From IMG/VR virus record IMGVR_UViG_3300042361_000188, positions 1 through 34,782 of that record: DNA of 34,782 bases; one strand, written 5' to 3'. The notes below the pieces were generated by a model. It was not told the origin of the DNA. It saw only the letters and a list, made by a program, of their open reading frames with translations, and did no database searches. Positions 1 to 8,264 of this stretch are shown piece after piece. This DNA is from a virus. A program made the translations under genes and the position numbers. Numbering within the stretch: the stretch's first letter is position 1; each line of letters begins with the position of its first letter.

Positions 1-289
1 TAGTTGAAATCCCCTTCTTAATTAACCATCTCTCTATCGCTTCAGCGACTGGAGGAGGGAGCAGTGTATACACCTCTGTACCGATACCCAACCTATTAAT
101 TGAATCACTTAAAGATTTAATTGGAAGAGTATTTGGTTCCCACAGCCGTAGGTACTGTTCCCATTTTTCATTCCTCAAATAGTATGCGGCTTTGATTTTT
201 GCAATACCTTCAGGTTCAGAAGCAAGAACACCTTCAAACATTGTTGCTTGTGACTTTAGTGAAAACGGTGCTAAATCATTTCGTTCCAT
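1..289 (-). CDS. Partial hypothetical protein downstream of the helicase loader
   Basis: An open frame starts with ATG at 289 and runs off the left edge, giving about 96 residues (begins MERNDLAPFSLK). The start overlaps the last 14 bases of the helicase loader gene, in keeping with the tight packing of this operon. An alternative in-frame ATG at 241 has no visible ribosome-binding site. The visible part is rich in aromatic and charged residues (for example NEKWEQYLRLWEP) and ends with TLLPPPVAEAIERW. I do not recognise a family. Its place after the loader suggests a replication-related or early gene, but this is context only. Confidence 0.6.
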   Translation of the reverse strand, partial: MERNDLAPFSLKSQATMFEGVLASEPEGIAKIKAAYYLRNEKWEQYLRLWEPNTLPIKSLSDSINRLGIGTEVYTLLPPPVAEAIERWLIKKGIST

Positions 290-929
290 ACTGAGTGATC
301 CGGTAATCCTTTCCTTCAAATGGTATTTGTAACGTTGAGTCTTGAAGTATTGATGACAGTCGTGGGCCATAAATCTTAGATAAAGATGTGATGCTGTATT
401 CAGATGTAACAATTGTGATCAACTTCTGTTCGTACCGACTGTTAAACAATGATACAAGAGCGCCTTTTGTAAACTCAGTTTTCTTCTCGCTACCTAGACC
501 GTCAATAACAACAACGTCATAGACAGCGTTCAAGTACTTGAGCAAGTACTCATCCCCGTACTCCATCGGAAGTTCACCATCGTTGCGAATCTCATCGTAA
601 GATGCCTCAACAAACTTTTCAGTAGTAATAAAAAAGCCACCAAGTTTGTGCTTTTCTAACAACTCAGATAGTAATCCTGCTGCAAGGTGAGTCTTACCAG
701 TACCTGTTGACCCACAAAGGTACAACCCCTCACCATTCAAACGGTTCTCTTCAAAGTTTCCCATCCACCCACGAATGGCTTTAACAACACCCCAACTACC
801 AACTTCTTCATCGTAGTTATCTAAAGTCTTTTCAATGTAACGGCGAGGTATGTGGGCATTATCAACACGCTCTTTTGGTTGTCGGTTACGCCAGTACCGA
901 GAACCGTGCCACTCAGTGTTCATCATCAT
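276..929 (-). CDS. DnaC/IstB-like AAA+ helicase loader
   Basis: This 217-residue ATPase would load the replicative helicase onto origin DNA opened by the initiator encoded upstream. Visible motifs are a Walker A (GSTGTGKTH, residues 73-81), a Walker B (VVVIDGLGSE, 139-148), a sensor-like IVTSEY (173-178) and a possible arginine finger in GPRLSSIL (R190). Length and motif order fit the DnaC/IstB group. I chose the first ATG of a run of three at 929, which follows GAAAGGG by 9 bases; a longer start at 947 is possible. The start overlaps the end of the previous gene. IstB proteins from transposons share the fold, but there is no IS context here. No replicative helicase is visible, so it may use the host's or one encoded beyond the window. 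Confidence 0.85.
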   Translation of the reverse strand: MMMNTEWHGSRYWRNRQPKERVDNAHIPRRYIEKTLDNYDEEVGSWGVVKAIRGWMGNFEENRLNGEGLYLCGSTGTGKTHLAAGLLSELLEKHKLGGFFITTEKFVEASYDEIRNDGELPMEYGDEYLLKYLNAVYDVVVIDGLGSEKKTEFTKGALVSLFNSRYEQKLITIVTSEYSITSLSKIYGPRLSSILQDSTLQIPFEGKDYRITQYGTK

Positions 930-1101
930 CAAACAAAACCCTTTCAAATCCCTTTTTGTTTTCTTTTATATATCCAGCAACAAAATCTTTCATAGTTCTC
1001 AAATCAAGTTGAGATTGGATAAGCCAATTATCAGCCGATTCCCAATCACGAAATTGTAAAGCCGTGTTGTACTCATGAAGAGATTCCAAGTAATCAATCA
1101 T
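913..1101 (-). CDS. Small hypothetical protein in the replication operon
   Basis: A 62-residue protein (MIDYLESLHEYNTALQ...) lies between the helicase loader and a 135-residue unknown. I chose ATG at 1101 because AGAAGG lies about 11 bases upstream. A longer frame reaches 1155 but overlaps the previous gene. The sequence is predicted helical, with several Trp and Tyr residues, and has an acidic C-terminus (FDDDEH) whose codons overlap the next start. No family is recognised. Its place between initiator-like and loader-like genes suggests a small replication accessory factor, which is inference. Confidence 0.6.
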   Translation of the reverse strand: MIDYLESLHEYNTALQFRDWESADNWLIQSQLDLRTMKDFVAGYIKENKKGFERVLFDDDEH

Positions 1102-1120
1102 GATACTGATTGCCTTCTTT

Positions 1121-1528
1121 TCAATCCTCAAGGTATTTCTCCAGTCGTGGATCAAACTTCATAGGTTCAGAAGTGGTCTGCACTGTACTACCCTGAACAC
1201 GCTTAAACAACTCACCACGTCTGGCAGCAAATGCTCTCCATGGTGTTTCTTGTTCTTTTAACGGAATACGCTTAATGTCATCAGCAAACAAATCAATCAT
1301 TTGATATATCTGTTCATGCGTTACAGACTCAGCAATCATTGAACTAAATATCTTCATCATGGCTGGACCATTGATAGGAGCATTTAAAGACATGGACATT
1401 CCAGAAGTTCTATCATGGAGATAAGCAACCAAATCTTTTAGGCTTTTCTTTTTGGTCGGTTCAACTTTCGGCTTATCTTCGTCAGCGCCGATCACCTTAA
1501 CATCCCAGTCATCTTGCTTCTTTTTCAT
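1121..1528 (-). CDS. Hypothetical replication-module protein
   Basis: The product has 135 residues with a Lys/Asp-rich, probably disordered N-terminus (MKKKQDDWDVKV, then EPTKKKSLKDL) and a helical C-terminal part (residues ~45-120). The start is ATG at 1528: it overlaps the initiator's stop as ATGA and follows GGAG by 5 bases, preferable to the longer frame from 1561. It is co-transcribed with the initiator and the loader. No family is recognised; it could be a helicase-loading or single-strand DNA partner, but no motif proves this. Confidence 0.65.
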   Translation of the reverse strand: MKKKQDDWDVKVIGADEDKPKVEPTKKKSLKDLVAYLHDRTSGMSMSLNAPINGPAMMKIFSSMIAESVTHEQIYQMIDLFADDIKRIPLKEQETPWRAFAARRGELFKRVQGSTVQTTSEPMKFDPRLEKYLED

Positions 1529-2040
1529 TCCGACTCCAAGTTTTTCATCTGACGCATCCACCTAGGGTCTTGAAGCATGAAAGTAGGTATTTCTTTCTTT
1601 TCCTTTTTGGTCACTTCTAGAGAATGATTAGTCTCTATAGATTGGGTGACTCTGGAGACACCCTCCGAGGGTGACACTGGAGTCACTAGGGGGGTGACAC
1701 TGGAGACACTATGGGGGGTGTCACTGGAGACACCCTCCCTGGACTTTGGGTTGTTGAAGTCAACGGTGTACAAGTTGGTCTTGTTGTTTCCACCCTTGGC
1801 TCTTCGGATAGTCTTTCTCAGTACACCAGAAGACTCAATCCGCTTCATGGCACGTAGGATTGTCCGTCTGTTCAAACCAGTCTTCTCAGCCAGGTGGTCG
1901 TAAGACGTTGTGAATTGCTGGGTGTCGTTGTCCATGTACTTCATAGCGTTTATCAATACGCATAAAGCAATTGGGTCGTTTCCAATGTATTCCATGACCC
2001 AACTTGGTATAGGAATAAAGGTTCCGTTGAACTTTGCCAT
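1525..2040 (-). CDS. Winged-helix replication initiator-like DNA-binding protein
   Basis: This 171-residue protein has an N-terminal winged helix-turn-helix (residues ~5-95). The recognition segment is seen in TSYDHLAEKTGLNRRTILRAMKRIESSGVLRK, of which LNRRTILRAMKRIE is the core. A Ser/Thr/Val/Pro-rich linker (~98-135) and a short C-terminal tail follow. Layout and length resemble phage initiators of the lambda O/DnaD-like type, and the gene is followed by a DnaC-like loader, as in lambda O-P-type modules. The linker is encoded by four direct repeats (1644-1740), like the lambda ori iterons inside gene O. AAGGAGC precedes the ATG. A transcriptional regulator is the main alternative. Confidence 0.75.
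   Translation of the reverse strand: MAKFNGTFIPIPSWVMEYIGNDPIALCVLINAMKYMDNDTQQFTTSYDHLAEKTGLNRRTILRAMKRIESSGVLRKTIRRAKGGNNKTNLYTVDFNNPKSREGVSSDTPHSVSSVTPLVTPVSPSEGVSRVTQSIETNHSLEVTKKEKKEIPTFMLQDPRWMRQMKNLESE
1644..1740 (+). repeat. Four iteron-like direct repeats, candidate replication origin
   Basis: Four imperfect direct repeats start at about 1644, 1669, 1692 and 1716, so spacing is 23-25 bases. The shared core reads GGGTGWCWCTGGAGWCAC on the plus strand. Each copy is itself a partial palindrome: copy four has perfect 6-base arms, GGTGTC and GACACC, around ACTGGA. The array lies inside the initiator-like gene and encodes its low-complexity linker. Intragenic iterons bound by the encoded initiator are established for lambdoid O genes; that this array is the origin is inference. 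Confidence 0.7.
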
Positions 2041-2104
2041 GATTAAATTGCTCCTTCTTGTGTGTTAACATCTGCTTTACGGGTAACTACTATCTAGTTT
2101 CCGT

Positions 2105-2137
2105 GTCGAATCTGGCCCCCTTTCTCCAGATTTCGAC
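2105..2137. other. Strong hairpin between structural and replication operons
   Basis: An inverted repeat has an 11-base arm GTCGAATCTGG (2105-2115), a 10-base loop and the arm CCAGATTTCGAC (2126-2137), with one bulged base. There is no T-run on either side, so it is not a canonical intrinsic terminator. It may be an attenuator, a processing site or a protein-binding site ahead of the replication genes. Confidence 0.55.
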
Positions 2138-2154
2138 TAAGTATGGGATTGAGG

Positions 2155-2184
2155 GTGGCAGGGTTTCCTTCTTTGACCTGCCAC
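2155..2184 (-). terminator. Possible terminator after the late (structural) operon
   Basis: A perfect 8-base inverted repeat, GTGGCAGG (2155-2162) and CCTGCCAC (2177-2184), lies 7 bases past the stop codon of the last gene of the baseplate operon. Three more pairs can form beyond one mismatch. The U-tract expected of a strong rho-independent terminator is missing, so function as a terminator is plausible rather than shown. With the hairpin at 2105-2137 it fills most of the 150-base gap between 2041 and 2190. Confidence 0.45.
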
Positions 2185-2190
2185 TCTCTC

Positions 2191-2772
2191 CTATAACTGC
2201 TTAGTTTTGATAGAGCCATCAGAGTAGACCGTAATCTGCATTACAGGCTCTCTAACGCTCAAAACTTTCTCCATACGTGGGGTAGACACCACATCTACTT
2301 TTGGCGCATCCTGGGGCTTCCTAGGGGCCTCTGGGGCGACATGTCCTGGGTCTACAGTCAGTGGTGCAAGCCCATTAGTTAACTCTAGGCATTTTAGGTT
2401 GCGATCATGCGAACCAAAAACCAACCGTTGAGTCAGATCTGTAGCCTCTTTTGACTCGTCTTCAGCATACAAAACAAGGACTTCAAGAGAGTTTTCTGAA
2501 TGGACAAGGGCAGAAAAGAACGTGTCTTCTACGATGTCATCTACCTTGATGACAGCATCAGCAGCCTGACCTACTGCTGGTGGTACTTTCCCCGACTCTG
2601 AGTAAATCGTAAATTTTGCACTATGGTCAATCATCCAGTCAAGAACTCGTGCCTGACCTGCGGTTGGTTTCCCTGTCCACATGATGTGAAACCAACTATC
2701 TTTGAGATCACTAAGACCTGATTCAATTACGTTTGCTTGTGCGTTACCTGTTCCACCAATTATATATTCCAT
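2191..2772 (-). CDS. Hypothetical protein ending the baseplate operon
   Basis: A 193-residue soluble protein with ATG preceded by AAGGAAAC. The first ~135 residues look like a compact alpha/beta domain (IIGGTGNAQANVIE, then DSWFHIMW, SLEVLVLYAEDE). A Pro-rich linker (~142-165) and a short tail with VYSDGSIKTKQL follow. The domain loosely recalls nucleotide- or toprim/TIR-like folds, but no catalytic motif can be named. It follows the small membrane protein gene and precedes the hairpins that separate the replication genes. Function is not recognised. Confidence 0.65.
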   Translation of the reverse strand: MEYIIGGTGNAQANVIESGLSDLKDSWFHIMWTGKPTAGQARVLDWMIDHSAKFTIYSESGKVPPAVGQAADAVIKVDDIVEDTFFSALVHSENSLEVLVLYAEDESKEATDLTQRLVFGSHDRNLKCLELTNGLAPLTVDPGHVAPEAPRKPQDAPKVDVVSTPRMEKVLSVREPVMQITVYSDGSIKTKQL

Positions 2773-2781
2773 GTTGTTTCC

Positions 2782-3036
2782 TTATTTGATTGAGCGTTTA
2801 AACGACATATCCCCCATTAGAGTCAGTAAGCGTAGCAGGGTATGTACTGCTCCTGCAAGTGTCGCTACTGCTAGACCCGATAACCATCGGTCATCAAAAG
2901 GGACAATAAAGATTGCAATGTAAGACAGCACTGTTCCAGCAACAACTTTTACCCAAGGCATTACTTCTTTTGGTAATAATGATTCAATGATTTGTATTGC
3001 TTTGTAAACGGCTAATGCACAAATTATATAGTTCAT
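2782..3036 (-). CDS. Small integral membrane protein
   Basis: An 84-residue protein with about three hydrophobic segments (residues ~1-20, ~28-47 and ~52-75) and a basic C-terminus (SFKRSIK). The ATG at 3036 overlaps the previous stop as ATGA, preferred over an upstream start at 3054. Size and topology are compatible with a class I-like holin, but the gene lies after the baseplate genes, far from the endolysin, so a superinfection-exclusion or other envelope role is equally possible. Confidence 0.65.
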   Translation of the reverse strand: MNYIICALAVYKAIQIIESLLPKEVMPWVKVVAGTVLSYIAIFIVPFDDRWLSGLAVATLAGAVHTLLRLLTLMGDMSFKRSIK

Positions 3037-4661
3037 GTTTTTCCTGGAATCCAATCAAACTCTAATGCGTAACCTTGAAGATTTTGAATAAGTATTGTAA
3101 CTGGGATAAGCGTAGGTAACAACTTTGTAATTGCGTCTTGTGTTTTTTTCTTATTTGTTGTGTAAGTTGAATACGATGCATACTCTTGGTCTGACCAAGA
3201 GTGGTCAGCAAAGTTGTTTTGGTAGATAAACCCACCAAAGTCTGAGGAGCCATTAAAGAATGTCCCGTAAGTCTTTGGTTCTACCATCCATTCAGAAACA
3301 TTCATGACATCCCCGTCATCAAGAGCAAACAGCATTACTGGGTAAGCCATTGCACTTGCACTTTCTGGCATAAGAATTACACGCCTATCTTCTGGGGATA
3401 GGTTTACTGGCATTAAATAATCATCTTGTTCCGTAGTGTCCCACTCAGTCCAAGCGGCTGAAGCAGACCAGAATGAACCATAAACCCTGCCATCTCCTGA
3501 TTTTTTAACAGAAGACCAGTAGTCAGTGTTTGTTTCTACAGGTACAGCAACTTTAGAAACCAATGCAAATTGTGCAGAAGCGCCACTCGTGTTTGAGACA
3601 GTAAGAACTTCGTCTGCTTTAGTGTATGTACATGAAGCACTTGACGAACTGAAATCCCATTTCTTAGTTCCAGATTCAATAACAAATAACGAGTCAGCAA
3701 CAAGGTTTACCTTCTCTGCATACACACGGAAGGTGTATCGAGGATCAGATATTGATTCAACAACATCTACTTGACTACCACTAATAGCCGTAATGTATTG
3801 GGCCGCAGCATCTATAGTTCCTTTACGTTGTCGGTAGTACCCAATGTCCTGAATGATTTGCCTAGTTCGAGAAACACCAATGTCTTGAACACCTACTTCT
3901 AAACCAAGCATTGAAGTTAGTTGGTCAAGCGAGGCTGATTCAGTTAGTGATGGGTCGTATTGTGTGACTACTGCGTTAATAAGTGATTGTGTTCTGTCTA
4001 ATTCAAATCCAAACACATTAATAAATCGTTCTAATTGACCACGTTCTTGACCAGTTGGATCAAGTGACCTACCTGATGTATCTCCAGATTTAATATAATT
4101 AGGAATTCTATTCCATAATCTTTCCGATCCACCGTAGTTCCTTGGAACTAATTCTTGTAATGTTGCTACACGTTCATACCAACTAACGCCGCTTGGGCCT
4201 ACTCCGTTTTGATTCCAATGCAAGAACAAAGAATAGTAAGCCCATCTTCCTTGTGGAAGGTTGTTATGTGTTATTGATGAAACTTCGTCATCATATCTTT
4301 GGGTTTTAATAATTACCCCATCAGCAACAGTTTCTGGAAAACCTGTTGACGAGTAAACTACTACTACTTCGTAGGGATTTGAATCACCACTTTCATTGTC
4401 AATTGGATTAACTAGTAGAAAAGATGACCATGACAAATTGATTGTTGAGTAATCTACTGCTGTTGCTTCAAACGATGCTTCTACAAACATTGAACCAGTT
4501 GCTAAAATAACGCCACTGGAACGTAATGCCGAGTCTGAGTCAATCCGTGTTAACCCAGGTGGTGCAGTTTCATCAGTACCACGAACATAAGAGCCAAACG
4601 GGTTAGCGTCTGGCGCTGCAATATTGTCTTGCCTACGTATTCTAAACGAAGTGTATGCCAT
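3033..4661 (-). CDS. P2 gpI-like tail/baseplate wedge protein with FN3-like N-terminus
   Basis: The central part (residues ~180-310) matches the tail protein I / wedge pattern: RLWNRIPNYIK, RFINVFGFELDRTQSLIN, LTSMLGLEV and YRQRKGTIDAAAQYI. Such proteins pair with baseplate J to form the wedges that trigger sheath contraction. Residues ~65-170 resemble a fibronectin type III domain (YSTINLSWSS, RWAYYSLFLHW). The C-terminal ~230 residues look like a beta-rich, possibly carbohydrate-binding, module. It follows the baseplate J gene by one base. At 542 residues it is much longer than P2 gpI, so a fused receptor-facing domain is likely. The fold assignments are inference. Confidence 0.75.
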   Translation of the reverse strand: MAYTSFRIRRQDNIAAPDANPFGSYVRGTDETAPPGLTRIDSDSALRSSGVILATGSMFVEASFEATAVDYSTINLSWSSFLLVNPIDNESGDSNPYEVVVVYSSTGFPETVADGVIIKTQRYDDEVSSITHNNLPQGRWAYYSLFLHWNQNGVGPSGVSWYERVATLQELVPRNYGGSERLWNRIPNYIKSGDTSGRSLDPTGQERGQLERFINVFGFELDRTQSLINAVVTQYDPSLTESASLDQLTSMLGLEVGVQDIGVSRTRQIIQDIGYYRQRKGTIDAAAQYITAISGSQVDVVESISDPRYTFRVYAEKVNLVADSLFVIESGTKKWDFSSSSASCTYTKADEVLTVSNTSGASAQFALVSKVAVPVETNTDYWSSVKKSGDGRVYGSFWSASAAWTEWDTTEQDDYLMPVNLSPEDRRVILMPESASAMAYPVMLFALDDGDVMNVSEWMVEPKTYGTFFNGSSDFGGFIYQNNFADHSWSDQEYASYSTYTTNKKKTQDAITKLLPTLIPVTILIQNLQGYALEFDWIPGKT

Positions 4662-4662
4662 A

Positions 4663-6474
4663 TTATGCTACTGCGATTCCGCCACTTGCTGTTACTGTTA
4701 GGTCTGTAAGTAACAACAAAGTTCCAGTAGATGTTGACACACCTTTAACTGCTGGGCTAATACCTACTGTAGTTATATCATTAGGCGTTCCAGAAGTGTT
4801 AAACGTAGATATTGTTGTGTAATCAACTCCTGCAACGTCTAATACAGTTCTATACAAAGTTCCTAATGTTATTACTTGGTCAAATTCAACATTGTCAAAA
4901 GAGAACAAACTTTTAATTGCATTTTCTACGTCAGTTTTAACTGCGTCTTGAGAATAGTTGCTCATAACATTTAGTGTTAGACCAACATACACAGGAGTTA
5001 AAACAACCGTTGGCATCACTACAGTATTAACACCAAACATTTGACGTGGCTCAATGTATTCATATATTGAATACCTAAGTGATGAGTTGACAGACAGTGG
5101 GGATGTTGTTGGGGATACTGCCAACGTTCCATCGTAAATTGCTTGCTCAGTCAAAGCATAAATTCTAACGTTGTCGTTTCTGTACAAAGCAGATGGACTA
5201 CTTACTGCCACTGATGCAGAGTTTGGTTCTGTAATGTCTAGGTTATAAGCAAGAACGTTGGCACTAGCAGTGACCAGAGAGAATGAGCCATCATATGGAT
5301 AACCAATTCCTGATATTCCTACGATGCTTGAGACAGTGAGTCCATGAGAGGCTGCGGTTTCTAGAACAACTTGATTGCTTTGTATACGTTTGGAAATAAT
5401 TAATCCCTGCACTGGTGTGTTGGCATTGATTTTTGCAGTTGATTTAACAACACTTGGAACTCTAAGCGTTAGATCAATATAATCTTGAATTGAAACAGCA
5501 CGATCTTGAGACCTAAATGATGCTGGAATATTTGATTTAAGCGAATCAATACTTTCACTATCAGTTCCACCAATGGCCTTAGTACTATTTGGCGTGATAA
5601 TAACCCCGTCATATGGTGGTCCATAAATGTTATTTAGTGATTCAAATTCCTTAATTGCAGATACGTCTACGTTTCCTGCTGCACCACGACTACGCCTATA
5701 CACAATACGAACAACCGCATTTGTTGTTGGTATTTTTCCGTGTACAGAGTTACCAAATACAAGAGTCGATGTGTCATCTGATGATAAAGCCACAGCGTAA
5801 ACAAGGTCTGTGTTTGTTGCTTCAATCAAACGTGTGGCTTGGGTGTACGGTATTTCAGCGCCATCTACACCTTCACCAACATAAACCTCAACTGAAGATG
5901 CAACAACTCCAGTATTTGACAAAATGTATTGCTGACTGATTCTTCCGTCACTTGTAAATGTTTCTTGAAACATTTCACCTTCAGTAAGATTTAATGGCAC
6001 TGAAGTTGCTTTTGTATATGTAGCATATCCACTAACAGGGGTTCCAGTAACATTAAATGCTATTGCCCTATCTGATGTAAACACCACTTCATCAGCAGTT
6101 TCTAGTAGTGGTTTGGCAAGAAACCTGGTGTACTTAGGGATAAGTATTGGGCTTGCATCTGTTGCTGCTGAGTTTGTAGCCACCAATGTGATTTGAGAAC
6201 TAGCAGGGGTCCTACCAGCAGGTACGTAGTCCAGTAGGTTTGCAATGGCAAGAATACTTTCACGCCTTGTAGCAGTTCCTAAGAAAGATTCCTGTGCTGC
6301 CTTGTCAATGTAATAATGGAGAATATCTCCCATGTAAGCCCAGAGGTCGACAAGTAACATACCAAAGTCTGACGAGTCACGTGATGTCCACTCTGGTAAA
6401 ACCTGTTCAGCACGTGCCAGGAGATCTTGTTTAATGGAAAAATAGTCTCGGCTTGTATAGTCAAAAGTGCTCAT
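4663..6474 (-). CDS. Baseplate J-like (T4 gp6-type) wedge protein
   Basis: This 603-residue protein forms the ring of the baseplate that holds the wedges and changes conformation on contraction. The N-terminus is typical of the family: DYTSRDYFSIKQDLL, then WTSRDSSDFGMLLVDLWAYMGDILHYYIDKAAQE and a TATRRESI element. A middle domain carries IGGTDSESIDSLKSNIPASFRSQDRAVSIQDY, and beta-rich repeats follow. ATG overlaps the gp25-like gene's stop (ATGA). Order gp25, J, I is the usual P2/T4-like baseplate order. Length is within the range of J proteins of large baseplates. Confidence 0.9.
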   Translation of the reverse strand: MSTFDYTSRDYFSIKQDLLARAEQVLPEWTSRDSSDFGMLLVDLWAYMGDILHYYIDKAAQESFLGTATRRESILAIANLLDYVPAGRTPASSQITLVATNSAATDASPILIPKYTRFLAKPLLETADEVVFTSDRAIAFNVTGTPVSGYATYTKATSVPLNLTEGEMFQETFTSDGRISQQYILSNTGVVASSVEVYVGEGVDGAEIPYTQATRLIEATNTDLVYAVALSSDDTSTLVFGNSVHGKIPTTNAVVRIVYRRSRGAAGNVDVSAIKEFESLNNIYGPPYDGVIITPNSTKAIGGTDSESIDSLKSNIPASFRSQDRAVSIQDYIDLTLRVPSVVKSTAKINANTPVQGLIISKRIQSNQVVLETAASHGLTVSSIVGISGIGYPYDGSFSLVTASANVLAYNLDITEPNSASVAVSSPSALYRNDNVRIYALTEQAIYDGTLAVSPTTSPLSVNSSLRYSIYEYIEPRQMFGVNTVVMPTVVLTPVYVGLTLNVMSNYSQDAVKTDVENAIKSLFSFDNVEFDQVITLGTLYRTVLDVAGVDYTTISTFNTSGTPNDITTVGISPAVKGVSTSTGTLLLLTDLTVTASGGIAVA

Positions 6475-6881
6475 ATCAAGGTGTCCTCAGTCAATGTTGT
6501 TGGAGATACTAGGTTGTACTGGGCAGTACGAACCCCCCCAGTTGGTAATTTATACTGTACATTAATAAGCATTGTGTCATCGCTGTAACCCTTTCCCGTT
6601 GTCATGTTTTGTGACGAAAGGCTTATGTTAATGATGGTTGCTCCAGATATGTGTTTACGTAATCCTTGTAATGTCTCAACTTTGTACTCCTCAAATACCA
6701 TGCTGTCAAAGTTTTCATACACAAGGTAGTTACTATTGGCACCATAAGTTGTTTGCATAGGGCGTTCAAACTCGTTTGTCAGTAGGTAATCACCTATTTT
6801 TTGAGAGATTACTTTTGATGACTCAGTAATATTTTCTACTTTTCCTGAGTCCGATACGGTAAAAGGTACTTTAATAATCAT
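6471..6881 (-). CDS. T4 gp25-like baseplate wedge protein
   Basis: A 136-residue protein with the gp25/gpW-like layout: a short beta-start (IIKVPFTVSDSGKV), a helix (ESSKVISQKIGDYLLTN), the FERPMQTTYGANSNYLVYE segment, a second helix with LQGLRKHISG and a C-terminal beta-hairpin. In the family this protein nucleates sheath assembly and belongs to the inner baseplate. It sits between the OB-fold spike-like gene and the baseplate J gene, in conserved synteny. Confidence 0.85.
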   Translation of the reverse strand: MIIKVPFTVSDSGKVENITESSKVISQKIGDYLLTNEFERPMQTTYGANSNYLVYENFDSMVFEEYKVETLQGLRKHISGATIINISLSSQNMTTGKGYSDDTMLINVQYKLPTGGVRTAQYNLVSPTTLTEDTLI

Positions 6882-6883
6882 AA

Positions 6884-7111
6884 TTATCCTGTCGGCTCTA
6901 TGTTAATGATAAATACGTTTGTAAATGCCTCATCGTCAGACCCTACGACTACTTGTTTACCTATTTCGGGCACAGCCCAAGGTGCTGACCTTCCATAGTA
7001 TGAAATTGGCACTGTAGTATCAGAACCAAATTTTGCAGGGATTCGAACTTTAATCACCCCAGTTGTTTGGTCGGAGTACGCAACAATGGCACGGTACAAG
7101 TTAGTAGACAT
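6884..7111 (-). CDS. Small OB-fold baseplate/spike protein (gp5/gpV-type N-domain)
   Basis: A 75-residue protein with the OB-fold signature of baseplate spike bases: TGVIKVRIPAKFGSDTTVPIS, then APWAVPEIGKQVVVGSDDE. In T4 gp5 and P2 gpV this domain sits at the tip of the hub; here nothing follows it, so the needle or beta-helix must be elsewhere or absent. ATG at 7111 follows AAGGAG by 7 bases and overlaps the previous gene's end. Neighbours on both sides (hub and gp25) support the call. Confidence 0.8.
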   Translation of the reverse strand: MSTNLYRAIVAYSDQTTGVIKVRIPAKFGSDTTVPISYYGRSAPWAVPEIGKQVVVGSDDEAFTNVFIINIEPTG

Positions 7112-8264
7112 AACCAAACTCCTTGACCGTTACCCAGTCGCCGTTCACTAACCTAGATCCTGGGTACTTTACAAATCGTTTTCCAACAGTATTTTTCTTT
7201 GCAACATTATTTGTTGAATCTGTTTTTATATGCATATGGGTAATGTAATGATCTGTATTAATGACATGTTTAACGTCTTCAACAATCCAATACCCATCGT
7301 ATTCTGAATTATAATTGTTTAGATATACAGTTGCCCCAGGGAATACAGTTGATATACCTAGAGTAATAACATCTGCATGCAACGGTATAGATTGTTTTAA
7401 GTATCCGTCTGCGTAATTACGCAATGCTTCTTTAGATACTGCGTTCATAGTTATTTCTTGGGTAAACCTTCTTTTAACTGGTTTACCTAAACCACTACCT
7501 TGTGTTCCTGCCGTAGAGTACTCAATGCTTTTACCATTTGCGTCTAATGTTTTTACAACGTAGTTATGACTTGACCCATATGGGGTGACATCCCCAAACG
7601 TTCCTTTAAACTCAAGCACATTTCCTGGTTGCCTATCAGCACCATTTTGGGCTTGTAGAGTATTAAGAGTTGTCAATGGTAGATCCCTGTAAAAGGGTGA
7701 AAACGGATCGTAAACTGTTATATGTGTGTTTGTTGCAGTTACGTAATATCCTAACTTATTAGCCGTTGATACGAGTACTTCCCAATCGGATTTAGATGAT
7801 TGATCTACAGTTGAGATAACAAAGTTATTATTTGGAACTGAATATGAAAATTTATATTTGTTTGCAATAGTTTTAACTAACTTTGGAAGAGTTATATCTT
7901 TGTATGCGGTAGATGTTAGCGGTTTCATGTTATAACTAACCCCAAAGCAAACTACCTTTGCTTCTTGAATCCTAGATTTATTTACTGTACCCATGCGTGT
8001 GATTGCGTTTGCTTCAACATACGCCACATAGCCATGAAACTCTTGAATATTTGCTTCGTTGTTTCCAAACTTAATGTATACAGGTAAACCTGAGTAAGCA
8101 GTAACTGCTTCTGGTGGAAATCCAGAATAAGTAATTGTTGCAATGTCGTGCTTGTTTTCTGAATAGCAAATTTCAACAGAAACAATATCGTTGGTGTTTA
8201 CCGACCCACCCAGTACTTGGATATCAATTACTGGAGCATCTTTATATGCATCTCTTAATATCAT
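7101..8264 (-). CDS. Baseplate hub protein (gp27 / gpD late-control-like)
   Basis: A 387-residue protein resembling the gpD/gp27/VgrG hub: tube-like beta domains at the N-terminus (IDIQVLGGSVNTNDIVSVEIC, HDIATITYSG, YIKFGNNEA, FHGYVAYVEAN) and the phrase KLVKTIANKYKF plus SSKSDWEVLVSTANKLGYYVT (~125-180), typical of late-control D proteins. It would connect the tail tube to the spike. The gene overlaps the LysM gene by ATGA and is followed by the OB-fold gene. Many structural-module homologues look alike, but the synteny is strong. Confidence 0.85.
   Translation of the reverse strand: MILRDAYKDAPVIDIQVLGGSVNTNDIVSVEICYSENKHDIATITYSGFPPEAVTAYSGLPVYIKFGNNEANIQEFHGYVAYVEANAITRMGTVNKSRIQEAKVVCFGVSYNMKPLTSTAYKDITLPKLVKTIANKYKFSYSVPNNNFVISTVDQSSKSDWEVLVSTANKLGYYVTATNTHITVYDPFSPFYRDLPLTTLNTLQAQNGADRQPGNVLEFKGTFGDVTPYGSSHNYVVKTLDANGKSIEYSTAGTQGSGLGKPVKRRFTQEITMNAVSKEALRNYADGYLKQSIPLHADVITLGISTVFPGATVYLNNYNSEYDGYWIVEDVKHVINTDHYITHMHIKTDSTNNVAKKNTVGKRFVKYPGSRLVNGDWVTVKEFGYVY

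Noticed and set aside
276-929. IstB from an IS21-type element
   Set aside because: No transposase, terminal repeats or target duplication are seen, and the neighbours form a replication module.
1644-1740. Short CRISPR-like array
   Set aside because: Repeats are contiguous at ~24 bases without unique spacers and lie in a coding region; iterons fit better.
1886-2071. Alternative minus-strand frame beginning MLTHKKEQFNHGK
   Set aside because: It overlaps the initiator's RBS and coding region in another frame and has no RBS.
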